In this document: positions 44,901-56,751 of the stretch, one piece after another
Layout: each line of letters begins with the position of its first letter
How positions within the stretch are numbered: the first letter of the stretch is position 1
Origin: Agapanthus africanus
Lineage: Eukaryota; Streptophyta; Magnoliopsida; Asparagales; Amaryllidaceae
Reading direction: 5' to 3'
Length of the DNA stretch: 64,000 bases
Assembly: GCA_030015575.1 (NCBI GenBank)
Contig: JASDDO010000019.1
Span: forward strand, 515,192,986-515,256,985
Translations under genes and position numbers: made by a program
Notes under the pieces: model-generated
Told to the model about the DNA's origin: nothing
The model's database searches: none
Seen by the model: the letters and a program-made list of their open reading frames with translations, nothing else

Positions 44901-45929
44901 CTACGGACACAGCATCCACGCTCGCTCCGTTAGCAACCCTGAGGGTTATATCACCAGTCTTCAGTACTCTACGGCTTTGCAGTGCCTGCAATGAATTGCA
45001 TATATGAGATCTTGATCCGGTATCCAATACCTAGGAAGTAGAGTTGATTGACAGACAATTTTCAATTACAAACACACCTGAAGCCGAAGCCACAACTTGC
45101 CTCGGGTCATGGTTCTTGGCATTCCAAGCTTTGCAATCCTTCTTCCAATGGTCCTTTCTATGACAGTGGAAGAACTCGTCCTTTGCTACTATCGGCACTG
45201 CAACCTTTTCCTTTCCCCTGGCTTCCACCTTACCAACACCACCTCTCGGTTTGGTAGGGGCCTTCTTCTTCCTTCCTTTGGCTTTCGCCTTGGACCTGGA
45301 AGAGAAAGCACCACCAACAAACAAAATGGGTGTTTCCCTTGCTTTCTGCAAGGTGCCCTCTGCACTTCTTAACATGTTAAGGAGTTCTGGAAGTTCAACT
45401 TCTTTACCTTGAATATTGAAATTCAAGATAAACTGGGCGTAGATGGAAGGAAGGAACTGGAGAATCAAGTCTGTATATAGCTCATTCTCTAACGTTGTAC
45501 CGAGGTCCGCGAGCTCCTTAATGTAGCCAATCATCTTAAGGACATGTTTCCTTACAGATGATCCGAAGGCCAGCCTCGACTGAAATAACTTCTTTGAGGT
45601 CTCGTATCTTGCTATACGAGATTGCTCTCCATACATTTCCTTAGTGTGGAGAAATACGAATTCAAGATCCATATTCTCGTGCCTCCTCTGATGTTCATTG
45701 TCCATAGAGGAAAGCATGATGCATTTGGCTTTCGCGCAGTCAATCTACCAGGTTTTGCGGATTTCCTTATCCGCGACACTGGATTCTGGACCTGGGACGG
45801 CGGGGGCTTTAGTATAAGGACATACCCCAATTTGCCATAAGTGATTGCCATCTTGACATTCCTAAACCAATTTTTATAGTTTGGCCCTGTCAAAATATTT
45901 TTATCTAATAATAACTTAAGGCCCATCAT
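41998..45929 (-). pseudogene. Copia gag-pol remnant of Cop-D
   Basis: Gag starts MMGLKLLLDKNIL at 45929 and shifts frame near 45700. Its zinc knuckle (about 45132-45176) reads FFHCHRKDHWKKDC, with the first Cys changed to Phe. A TAG (45031-45033) replaces the Trp before protease DTGSRS. Integrase pieces (44559-43918) keep HSDVCGP and the HNGVSERRNRT Glu. RT retains YVDD (42973-42984) and DAKAAFLNG; RNase H (42690-42004) keeps MEAEYIA and NNNGAI. Stops and small frameshifts separate these blocks. The domain order is that of Cop-A2. Confidence 0.88.
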
Positions 45930-47197
45930 GTTCTGGTCGCTGCAATTAGGAGACAGAGAGAAGAAACACTTTAGAATGATGCTCTTTCAAGTTTAGAGTG
46001 GTTTTTAGTTTATCTAAACAGGATGGCTCCCACTGTTTCTCGAATCCTTCCTCAAACCATAAAAGAAGAACTAGTCAGGACTATTCTCACCGTGCAATAC
46101 TTGCTTAACCTTTCATCCAGGCCAATGTTGGTACTTCGAGGGAGGTTTTACGACGCTTTCGCGAAATTCCTTAATTAAATAACCTCTTTTCCCTGGGGGC
46201 GTAGCCCCGCTAACACCTTTCTTGACACCTACTTGGTTTATAGCATTGATCGTTAAGTGAAGAATCTCCCGATAAGTAGCATATACTCACAGTAGGATCG
46301 GGATCCAAATATCATCGTGTGATAAAGTCGAAGGAATGGTACCAAAATTAGCACACTCCAAATGGTATGCAACACTAGCAAGTTTCAGTTTCTTTAAAAA
46401 CTCCCGATGTGGATTTTTGCCCCATGCTCTTATGACCTTGACGTTGACCAAAATATCATAAGTCACATGTCAAGTTCTACACATCATTATCCAGGTTAAT
46501 TTGAACCCACCCGTACATACCCTTGACGTTGTCCAAAATGACAGTACGACTGTCCTAAACCAACGCATCTATCTATGCAACAGATGAATATCCAGCAGCT
46601 ACCAAACATTATGCCTTGGCATAGGTCAAAATACATAGCTTGAATACTACTGAATATCCAACTGAAATGACGGAGGGCTACGAATGGTTTTGGCGAAACC
46701 GTGAACGTAGTGAACTTGATATGATCGAAGGACCTGATAGCTTTTAAAAGGAGTGGCTTAAGCTCCGCATTTAAAAGTTTTACTGTTTTGAAAAACCGAG
46801 TAGTTTTTAAATTGTTCCAACGATTCAGCTTTGGTTTGTTTTCTTTGCATTAATCTAATGCAGTCCCATCAATTGACCTATCATTGTAGAAAACAACGAA
46901 AATACAACGTACGCTTATGCCATCCGCATTCGCCACTGGGCGCCGTCATCACCCGTTAGGTTACTTAACTAACAACAGAGCGGGGGCTGGACTAGCATGG
47001 GTGCAAAACATAAGCAACGCCTACTAGATATCATATATAGATATGTACATTCGTCAGACGCAATAATAGGCATTCCAGATCACAGATGAACACATTGGAT
47101 ATTTTAAGAATCCGCATTTCCTTTGAGCCTGCAATGAAAGACGGATTACACAGTCGTGATGAATAGCCAACCCCACCCCAGACCCCTACGGGTATGG

Positions 47198-47285
47198 CAA
47201 ACTACCCGCCAAATACCCGAAATGAAGCAGCCTCCCTCAACAACGTGAGTAGGCCACTAAGCACTTCAAAGTACCCGGTAGTTTG
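47198..47285 (-). other. Branched leader domain, Cop-D
   Basis: Closing helix caaactacc/ggtagtttg intact; inner hairpin ctca/tgag. Confidence 0.6.
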
Positions 47286-48045
47286 TGCACCCCACCTTGG
47301 GTCTATCCTAGGAACAAAAAATAGTAAATGAAAAAATACAACGGTGGCTACAACCTCAACCCGAATGTGCCCCGCGGAAAAAATATTACAACAATTTATA
47401 ATTTACAATTGAATGAAAGAAACACTCGTCTCACATCCCCGGCTATTAATTCATGACAATCCAACAAGTCCATATACATAAACCAGTAAAACCATCACAG
47501 AAATGTGCAACCCCCAACTAACCGACATATAGCAATTAGCAGAAGTTTACGAACACATTTATCATAACACAGATATAATAATGTTAACCAAAGTTCTTAG
47601 AATTTTGATCAATCAACATTTATCACAACACAGATATAATCCTGTTAGCCAAAGTTCTTAGAATTTCGATCAATCACCACATTTGAATCTACTCCAAGTA
47701 CTTCTCTGTACACAAAAATCTTGCAGAAACAAAATATCCCAGAAAACCCAACATCAACACAGTAGACCACCTGAGGAAATTTAGACCAACTCGGAGTCGA
47801 CTTGGCCATGGATCCGCTGTAGAACGCTTGATTCGGCCACGGTTCCACGGTCGTCTCACCGATTTAGACGCCAAAATTTCTTCAATGATCTACAAAAACC
47901 CTGCTCGTATTTTTAAGGTCCCTGAAAACATTTTTAGACCTCCATTTAAAAACGACAGAAACTACATGAAAATATCGTGTTTTCGGGATTAAACCGTGAT
48001 CGAATTTCTAAAGGCTTTGCGAACAGGTTACTTATGGTTTAGCTA

Positions 48046-48058
48046 GGCTCTGATACCA
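48046..48058 (-). other. Primer binding site, Cop-D
   Basis: Minus-strand tggtatcagagcc beside the 5' LTR. Confidence 0.92.
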
Positions 48059-48059
48059 C

Positions 48060-49963
48060 AGTAAGTCGACGTTACACACCCCACATGATGCGGGGAGGCG
48101 GAATAGGTAAAACGATTATTTTGTTCAAGGTAACATCGACTATGCAAAAGGATCTTTGCTAAACCCTAACTAACAATCTAACTAGGAGTTGAAACTACTA
48201 TGGAAGATAATTATACCTCAAGATACTAGTCCTTCTTGTTCTTGTTGTTCTCCTCCTCCTCGTCCTCCTCAAATCAAAGAAGATCTACCCGAGAGTGCCT
48301 ACTACAAGCTTACACCTCTAACTTGAGATAACTAAGTGACTTAGAGTGATAATCCAAGTGACCTAGAGAATATAAAGAGTGATTAAGGACTTAATAGTCT
48401 TGTTAACCCTAGGGTTCTCAACTCATGATATGATTAGGGTTAAGATGAAGAAGAGAGAGCTTGAGGAGAGAGAAAGTGTTTGTGATAATAAAATGAATCT
48501 TGACTCATTTTGAAATATCATGAAGCATGAAAATATCTCACTAAAAATATCTAGCCAAATATCAACCATGCTTCATTTAATTCTTGAGATGAATCATCTT
48601 ATGAGTCATGGTTCATTTAATGATAATTACACCTCATCTCCTCCACCTCATTAAGTTTAAATCATAAAGATAAAAACACAAATGAGTCATCTTCTTCTAG
48701 AAGCTTCCCGACAGATTACGAGAATGCCCCCCCATCCGTATTTACGAAAAACATGGATTTACAGAGACTATATCAAATCCAATAATCTAATACTAGGATC
48801 TGGCTTAAGCCAAAGCCCACTAGTATAATCTGTCCGAATATCATACGTGCACAAGTACACGTATATGTCCGAACCCTGTCGTAAAACCATACGACCTCTA
48901 TATCGTTTCGCCCGAAGTAGGGAAACCCTCTGTGTGCGACTCTAAAGACTCGACAGTACGCTGACAGTGGGTTTAACCATAGGCCACAAGTGGTACTAGC
49001 TGTACGTAACGGTCCCCAGGTAGATGTCGATAAGAAGGTCGATGAGAAAACCCATCCGAACTCCTACTGAGCCTGATCCGTACAGTCCGGTCTGTTCATC
49101 TAAGAACATCGCATATCGGGCCTATGGGGCGGCAAGCGTCAGACCTCTAATAGCGGTATAAGTCATATCGGAGTACAATCAAAACATCCTGAGAAACTAC
49201 TGGAACACCTACCAGCAAATCTCACTTGCCCTGGCCAGGGACCTTGCGTAATGGTGTTCTGAACACAGCGCGACATCAACCCCCAATACCGGGAGAGACG
49301 AATCCTATCTAACCGCCACTGCCTCCAAGCGCTTCGGGACTGCACCCAATCGCTACCTGTTTGCACGACTCAATAAAGCCGTGGTAGGGTAGCAATCTAA
49401 GAACAGTGGGAACACACTTGAGGCGAAGCAGCAGTGTCAAGTCTACGGACTATGCTGTACTCATGTCACCTAGGAACTGTTACCTGACGATAGGTATAGT
49501 ACCAACCAACAGTTCCCGACGAGTCATGTCCGGTGTACTCATAACCCAACGAGCACCTGCATACTATCTCCAGTACAACGTACTAATGGCTGTGGGATAG
49601 ACCATCTTCCCTGCTGGGATGAGAAGCATATACACTAGTCTACTCCGGAGTATCGATGCCCTGTCTCGATAATCCTACGACTAGAGACCTGAAAAAGGAT
49701 GTGCTTGTAGACTACCCAACCCCACTAGTGAGACTATCATCACAACGTTGGTAGTCAAGCAAAGATCCTAAGGGCTCTATCAATATGTATTCACGATATG
49801 CTAAAAGAAACATATACACATATTAAAATAGATACAAACCAAGTAGCATACTACTATGTCGAGCAAGACTGTTATAAACCCGTGTATATATCCAAAGCTT
49901 CCAAAATGTAATATACAAGCCAGTACTATACAATAATGGCCTCTAAGGCATATAATACTAACA
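48060..49963 (-). repeat. 5' LTR of Cop-D
   Basis: 1,904 bp, pairs with 40066-41983. The final base of the LTR (minus strand) is T in place of A. Confidence 0.92.
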
Positions 49964-50091
49964 TTTACATATGTTATTCCGTCGATTTCTACTATACGAC
50001 TCTAGGGTTAGGTTAGCTAGAACGGCAATTTTTTGAATTTGGTATGGACGATACCTCCCGAAACCTTGCTGCCGTCCTAGGGAACCCTGCA
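49964..50091 (+). repeat. 3' end of Cop-B2 LTR
   Basis: It resumes the LTR split at 40065, starting with the right TSD of Cop-D (tttac), and matches the last 128 bp of the Cop-B3 LTR. It ends ccctgca and is followed by atttacatgc, not by a PBS, so it is a 3' LTR or solo LTR. Confidence 0.85.
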
Positions 50092-50997
50092 ATTTACATG
50101 CATATGCTTTCATAATATTTACATGCATGTTATTGGTGTGCCATTGATGGACACGTAGATGTTATCCACATGCAGATATGCATTGATTATATTGTTGGCA
50201 CATGTGCAGATATGGTCACCCTAAATATCATAGTATTACCTATATAATATAGTTGACCTAGGAATCGTGGTTTTATTCGATTTCTACCTGATGATGTTTT
50301 CTACTCACAAGTTGGCAAGTCACCCCGTTGTGCCACAGTTCTTGCAGGTTGACCGCATGGATCAGTAGCGATATCGCTGGCACACTGCTTGCATTCGGGT
50401 GATTTGCTTTGGTAGGTGGGACATATTGGATCATGCCACTCTTGTATTTACTATTCTGTTGTATCTAGTTAACTCCATAAATCAGAAACTAGTATTTATA
50501 TAAGTAGTAAGACTTAGAAAGACTTCTGGTTGTGAGACTTAGAGCGATGGGATATATGTTCGTTTGGTGGGTTGAGGTCTTGCTTTATTCATTATTCTTT
50601 GTGTTGATCTTCGCTGTTGGGCGTCGTATACTTATATTTCTATCTTGCGTGGTTATGATTCCGCCGATTAGTGAAGAGCTAGCTCCCGCTTGGGGATGCC
50701 TTTTATATTATCATGTATATGTGGTTTTGGATCAAAATATACAAGGGAGGTGCTGCCCAATTTTAAAAGACGAAACATGTTTTTCAACTAGTAAAATCCA
50801 CTTGCATTTTTCATGTTCCATTATCTATGCATTTAAGAAAACATTTGATTTCATCATACCTTTATTTCAAAACTTCACCTCTTTTATTTTCTTAAAAAGG
50901 TTTAGATTTTTGGGCTTCAGCTTACTTGAATTACGTTACGCCTTTAGATATTGCGTGATTTAAGTGCCGGTCACGAACTAAATTCCGGGACATGACA
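50092..50997 (+). repeat. 3' part of 5' LTR of Gyp-G
   Basis: Sequence between the Cop-B2 LTR end and the PBS, ending ccgggacatgaca. The open frame at 50532-50963 has no similarity I recognise and lies within the LTR. Confidence 0.65.
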
Positions 50998-51000
50998 AAG

Positions 51001-51014
51001 TAGGTATCAGAGCG
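51001..51014 (+). other. Primer binding site, Gyp-G
   Basis: taggtatcagagcg, three bases after the LTR end; one mismatch to the tRNA-Met complement. Confidence 0.7.
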
Positions 51015-52407
51015 CTAGGTTTAACCTTGGTTCGAGTCTAGGTTTGACTATGTGGAGTCTGGGGCGTAATCTATTTCGGAACCTAGGCTTGACCTTACGG
51101 AACTTAGACTTGGACAGAGGGATATTAAACCCGAACATTCGTTACATAGGTTGATCCTGATTGATGGAGTAGGTAACTCAAGTAGAGTGATGTACCGTGC
51201 GTATGTTCCACGGCATACCTACGATACGATACTCCACTTAAGTGACCTTAGGATGTGCATATCTTGAGATCTGTGATTCTCTTCGTTCACATGGTTATAC
51301 ATCCATTTGAGATCCTTGATACTATTCATTCCAATGTCATACTCTCATTGATTCCGTTCCTCCTTATGATCATGTATCCATTTTGGGATATATTGATTCT
51401 TTCCATTCCTTTGATCTATTTTCATCGATACATTCTTGAGGTTCCTTTCACCTTGGTTTGAGCGCATATTGAGCTGCTGCTAGTGATACGGTTAGGGCGA
51501 GCTCGTCGTGAATGAGGACTAACCATCATGTTTTCTGGTAACATGGGAATGTATCGATTTAGTGTTTGTGTTGTGACCTCTCGTTTGAGGCGAGTGTTCG
51601 ATTTTGCACCAGATGATTGGGCCATTGTTAAAGGCTGCCAGTTGTGAGAAGTCTGTTGATGTACGGCCTACCTCAGAGATCGTGATGTCGTCTACCTTGC
51701 CGACAAATGACCCAGTTGTTGTTGAGATTGATGGGATGTCGCTTCCGGAGCTTATGAGCTGAGATCGCTGGAGCTTTCAGCAGAGATGTGACAGGAGATA
51801 GCTAGTCTATCTTGAGTTGAGAGACGAAGGTGATTTGTCTGATTTGATGCACCGACGCAGGCTCAGTTGAGTTGAAGATTTCCAGTGTGGAGAATCTTAT
51901 TCAGATCTAGAGTAGATCGATCCAGAGATGACGTTGTTCGTTGGATGATCCGCTGGGAGATCAGTAAGTTGACCAGCTTCGGATAGAGGACCTCATCCAA
52001 ATGCATTGTGATCAAGAGCGGACGAATATAGAGTATTACTCCGATGGTTGGGAAGAGTTCCCGAAGATGTATTCGGCAAGATATCTTCTACAGAGTGATG
52101 AAGATACCGAGTTCGTAATTTCGAGTCCGTGTGAGAGACTCCGAATTGACTGTAACCGAGAATAATTGCAGTACGCAGATAGCATGACGTGACATCGAAG
52201 TGGATGATAATAAAAACAAGTGGAACAAGAGGTTCGTGCGAGATGTTAACGAGCTGTTGTTACTCCCCGTTGAGATTAGAGATCGGATATATACAGAGGC
52301 GTTGGGATGCGGCCAGTTCCCGAGGAAAAGCTGTGCTGAGAACACAGATGTCCAGAAAGCGAGAAACGATTATGTAAGAGTACCAGCCTCCGTATAGTTC
52401 GGCATAA

Positions 52408-52839
52408 ATGAGATCGGAAGAGACCTTGAGCAGGTTCCTTCCCGGACACTGCTGCGATAAGATTTGCACCGAGGATCAGTTGTGTCACGTGTATTCAGAG
52501 GGCCAGAGGCCGACACCAGTGACGTGCTGCTTTACGAGTGGTCATGCTAATTGGCCGAGAGATGACCAGAGGAGTGTCAGAGCGGAATCGTTTCCGTTAG
52601 TACACCTGACTGGGCCGACGAGCCGATGGATTGCGAGATTGGTAATCCACAGAGAAATGAGGACCCAGAGACAGAGGACGCCAGACCGTGAGCAAGAGGC
52701 AAGCGGATGTTCTTGCTCTGCCAGTTTTGGGCGCACCAACATTTTTCGACATTGTAGGAGGTGTATCTCAATGTCATTTGTTTCGATTTGTGTTTGTGAT
52801 CCGAGTATCACGCTTACATCGCTTGGATTTGAGTTTTGA
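52408..52839 (+). pseudogene. Possible gag scrap of Gyp-G
   Basis: A 143-codon frame includes CCFTSGHANWPRDD (about 52525-52566), which could be a damaged CCHC zinc knuckle of a gypsy gag: the second Cys, spacing and last Cys are wrong. The rest is unrecognised, and overlapping frames of similar size exist. It may equally be non-coding. Confidence 0.2.
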
Positions 52840-52861
52840 TGATTGAGTTTCGTGATATTGT

Positions 52862-53752
52862 TTTCGTGCACAATGGCTGCACCTACAGGGTATTTACATT
52901 TTGTGCATAGTTATTGCACTTGGCATATGCTTTATACACTGTTGTGTTGGTTTATGATTTGTACATATCTATTGCACTTGATATCGGTTTTGTGCCTTGG
53001 CTGCACATGTTTATGATTTCGTGGATTTTATACAGGTGATTTGATTTTGTGCATATGGTACGCACTCAATTTAGTTTTTGCACTCGGTATAGATCGCATG
53101 TGCTTGCAATGCATTGATACGTGTTTTGTGCGGATAATTGCACACGCTTGTGATTTTTATACATCTTGGCATGCTCGTTATTGTTTTTGTGAGCATTTGA
53201 GATATGGGTGAGTTTTCGTGCATTGGTTGCACCAGATTGGTATTTCGTGCATTGGTTGCACTAGATTTATATTCCGTACATTGGTTGCACCCGATTTATG
53301 TTTTTGAGCATTTGTTTCACCAGATTTATGTTTTTTTTTCGCGTTTGCACTTGACATTCGTCTTTGTGCTTGCTACTGCACTAAATGCTTTATACGGACC
53401 TGACGCGCTTGGGTTGGATTTTTGCGCATATTAGGTGCTTGGTATTAGATTTCATTCGTGCATGATGGATGCACTTGATTTGGATTTTATTCGTACATGA
53501 CGGATGCACTTTATTTGGATTTCATTTGTGCATGATGGATGCACTTGATTGAGATTTTCATTCATGCGGTTAGTTGCACTGGGTTGAGATTTTCTTGAAC
53601 TCTAGATGCACTTGATGTTGTTGTCTTGCACATCCGTTGCACTGGACAGATGCTTTCATGCACATCCGTTGCACTTATTTTGGTTTTGTGCACATTCGTA
53701 GCACTTGTATTTGGCTTTGATTTCCGTGCGCACCTGACGCACGTGATTGTTG
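52862..53752 (+). repeat. Degenerate minisatellite of GTGCA...TGCAC hairpins
   Basis: Roughly 20 units of about 38-50 bp built on ttttgtgcat, six or so variable bases, then ttgcacttgattt. In each unit GTGCA and TGCAC face each other and can pair. The best units are near 53214-53300 and 53455-53560. Units differ by several substitutions each. Confidence 0.7.
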
Positions 53753-54404
53753 GATACGCCTTTTGAGGCTGATTTTGCTCTTGAGCACATTGTTTTCATG
53801 GTGGGCACTATATTATGTAGTAGCCAAACAGGACTGATCCGAGGACAGTACCTGAGTACATTGCATGCATAAAAATTTTACCAAGAGATTTTCAAAAAGG
53901 AGCTATAGTCTCGCTATTTCCTACGTGTCCACGAACGACACAAACGTTTATAAAGAAAAACCTTTTGGGATATTGAAAATGGGCGGAATGTATATTTGAG
54001 CAAAACATATATGAACGTATATTTATTACTTTACAAATGAGCGACCGTCACTTGTGCCGTGAGTTACGCATCACACGGCGATTCAGAAAAGATTTTGCAT
54101 GTGTTTTATTCAGTTTTAGGAGATTTTTCCAAGGATGCGTACTATATACATATTATAGTATTCGACTAGTGAATATTGGATTTCAATAGTGGATTTGGAG
54201 ATCTGTATCTCCATTGTAATTCCGATGATTGTATGACGCTTGACGGAGTTCGATTTTGAGTTTCATACTCGTTTTTCAAGCGCATACGATGCGCTGTGAT
54301 ATTTTTGTATCTTCCGTGATTTCAGAGCCCCGTGATTTGAGCTGATTACTGAAATGTTTTAATATTTAGGGATTTAAATTTAAATTCGGGGACTGAATTT
54401 ATTT

Positions 54405-54416
54405 AAGGGGGAAGAT
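54405..54416 (+). other. Polypurine tract, Gyp-G
   Basis: aagggggaagat directly before tgtaacat. Confidence 0.75.
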
Positions 54417-54816
54417 TGTAACATTTCAGAAAATATAAAATATTATTTTTGGTATTTAATATTAAAATAATATATTTCGCGAAAACTACCCGATTTGCGA
54501 ATTTGGGGTTTTCGTAAAATGGTATAATTATATACTAATATTTGGAAAATAATGGGAGATTAAAATGATTTATTCATTTAAATATATATTTATTGGATTT
54601 GGTATTTTTATAATTAATTATATGCGGTTTAAATAAAAATTGATTAGTACACTACTAATCGCGATTAAGCCAAATCTGTGTTTCTACATTTTCCATGGTT
54701 AGTGCACCATGACATGTTGCATTTGGTTGTATGTTGTTTCATTGGTATTTGTTGATATGTGGCTTTAAAAGAAAAAGAGAAAAGGAAATAGAAAAGAAAA
54801 GTCAATGGCATGTGAT

Positions 54817-54886
54817 GAGAGAGAGAGAGAGAGAGTGCAGCATGTGATAATTAAGAGAGTGAAGATAAGAGAGAGAGAGGGAGGGG
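54817..54886 (+). repeat. GA-rich microsatellite
   Basis: (GA)n at 54817-54835, and again near 54869-54880, on the plus strand. Confidence 0.85.
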
Positions 54887-56358
54887 GCTGCCCCTTTATC
54901 CTCCCCCATTTGTTTTCTTCATCTTCTTCCTCCTCATATTCTCTCCACCTTCTCCTCCAAGTATCATCTCAATTTCTTCACCAAAACCCTATACTCCCTT
55001 CATTAAAAATGATCCCCACCTCTCTACAAACCCATTGGACCTTTCAAAGTTGGATTTTGAAGACTTTGAGCAACTCAAGAAAACTCTTGAGTTGCCAAAT
55101 GAGGTATAATTCTAGACTTTAGTTAAGTTATTCTGTTTAGTTTATCTTATTGTTAGTTTAAAGTTAAATCGATGTTGATTAGTGATGTTTGGAAATTCCT
55201 AGAGAGGTTTGGACGATTGTGTGGATTTGTGATATATAGTGGCTGTTTACAAGACCCTAGTGTTTATTTTATGGCTAAGAACAGAGAATAGAACCCAAAA
55301 TATGAATTTAGAAACTTCCCGTGTCGGTTTTGTGACATTTTTGGAGGTCTACAAGGAATCTGGAACAACCTGGGACCTTTATAAAAAAAATCAAACATAT
55401 ACATTAACATAGTTAGACCAACAGGAGAGCACCACGAAAAGACGAGACCCAAACTCCAAGGTGGAGCCGGCGGGGCCGGTTGCTGTAGCAGTTAGGTCGG
55501 TTACTGTAGCAGATTTGGTGTTGGGGTTTTGGCTGTAGCTCACATACCTTATAACATAGCTACTGTATTTTTTGTTTTGTCCCAGATTACCTGAGCAAGA
55601 ATCTAGGAGTGATTCCATCAGATGCCGTATTATTTTTTCCGGTATTTGAAATTCTTGGTTTTGGTATTTGATATTGTATTGGGTCGTTGGATGTTTGTAC
55701 GTCAACGAGGAGGGTTATTTGGTTGTTTTTGCATGCGTAGGCTATAGGTTCTAACCTATGAGCGCACCGTGTGCCGTATCGGTTTTCCGGATTTGGTTTT
55801 CATAACGTTGCGATATGTATTGATTTGTAGGTACTTTCACGTGGATTCTGAAATGACGAAACACATAAACTACGGCTGAACAAGGAGTTCCACAGGTGAG
55901 TAGATTTATATCTACGGGGGAAGTCTGGTGGATGGCGTATAGCACCTCCGCAATTATAAAATGGAAACTGATATATAGAATATAGTCGGAGAAACCTATA
56001 CTAGGAACCTATGGATTGGATTAAAAGCTTTAGTGTGAAATGATATGATTGATAAGGATGTCTCGAATTGATATATAAGGATATGAAACATGAATGTGAA
56101 TCATGATTGATATATATATAGCTACAAAAGAATAAGTATGAGATTTATAGTAGCATGATATGAAATCGATAAATACGACATGTGATTAATGAGATAAAAG
56201 TATATAAGATTACTTGATGTGAGATATTGAGGTGATGAAAAGAGAATGTGATGAAATAAGATGACTTGACTTGATATGTGGATATACGGATGCGAGGTGA
56301 TATGAGAGTATAGATACTATTGCCAAGACATGATATAAGATTGATGCTAATGTGACAT

Positions 56359-56361
<3 letters not shown>

Positions 56362-56399
<38 letters not shown>
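56362..56399. repeat. (AT)n microsatellite
   Basis: About 19 uninterrupted AT units in the Gyp-G LTR. Confidence 0.95.
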
Positions 56400-56401
<2 letters not shown>

Positions 56402-56751
56402 ATAAGAATAATGAGTGATATGCCGTACGAGACTTTAGATCCGTACCCTCATTGTCATATAGGTTGATAGAATCCCTAATTGCTTAATGCCGCCGTATGA
56501 TAAATTATACCGTACGTGAGGTTTTGAGGCTGGATGCCGATTGATAGATTCACCGACTCGGATATGTTATAGATATGTATACCTTATAGCATTTCGCTGA
56601 CGATGTACTTTATGCTACATTCATGATATTCTCATTGCATTACATATACCTGTGCTAGTACACCTACACTATTATCGATGATGTGTATGTTACACTTACA
56701 CAGATTGCCCGGCTCACACACTTTCATCATCGATAATTGCTATTTCACTAC

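Larger units (their letters stand above)
45930..48059 (-). other. Long untranslated leader of Cop-D
   Basis: 2.1 kb, colinear with the family A leader in reverse: acceptor-like pyrimidine tract ending CAG near 45940, a cgc-gaaa-gcg stem near 46155, triple hairpins (about 46440-46640, with several stem mismatches), cgttag/ctaacg block near 46950-46975, branched domain (47198-47285) and a decayed GC-rich hairpin (about 47795-47860). Confidence 0.7.
40066..49963 (-). mobile_element. Cop-D, decayed Ty1/copia element on the minus strand
   Basis: 9.9 kb. In its own direction: 5' LTR (49963-48060), PBS, leader (48059-45930), decayed gag-pol (45929-41998), polypurine tract, 3' LTR (41983-40066). The TSD is tttgc/tttac. 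Its LTRs show about a dozen differences in one 135-bp stretch, so it is clearly older than Cop-A2. It is related to family A but with shorter (1.9 kb) LTRs. Confidence 0.93.
50998..54416 (+). other. Interior of Gyp-G
   Basis: 3.4 kb. 51015-52400 shows no convincing gene. 52408-52839 may be a gag scrap. 52862-53752 is a hairpin minisatellite. 53760-54404 shows nothing recognisable. No protease, RT or integrase motif was found in any frame. Confidence 0.6.
50092..56751 (+). mobile_element. Gyp-G, non-autonomous Ty3/gypsy-type LTR element, both LTRs broken
   Basis: 5' LTR fragment (50092-50997), PBS, 3.4-kb interior without recognisable pol, polypurine tract and 3' LTR start (54417-56751, cut by Cop-B3). 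LTR ends TGTAACA...TGACA and a spacer before the PBS resemble plant gypsy (Tekay/Del-like) elements; this assignment is by termini only. The two LTR pieces do not visibly overlap, implying an LTR longer than 3 kb. Confidence 0.7.
54417..56751 (+). repeat. 3' LTR of Gyp-G, truncated
   Basis: It begins tgtaacatttcagaaaat and runs AT-rich until Cop-B3 interrupts it. It contains GA and TA microsatellites. The frame at 54805-55122 is low-complexity and not a gene. Confidence 0.7.

Noticed and set aside
52408-52839. Host gene in the 52-kb region
   Set aside because: It lies between gypsy PBS and polypurine tract, overlaps rival frames, and shows at most a damaged zinc-knuckle-like string.
54805-55122. 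105-codon frame
   Set aside because: Built largely on GA/CT low-complexity sequence in the Gyp-G LTR; probably not a gene.
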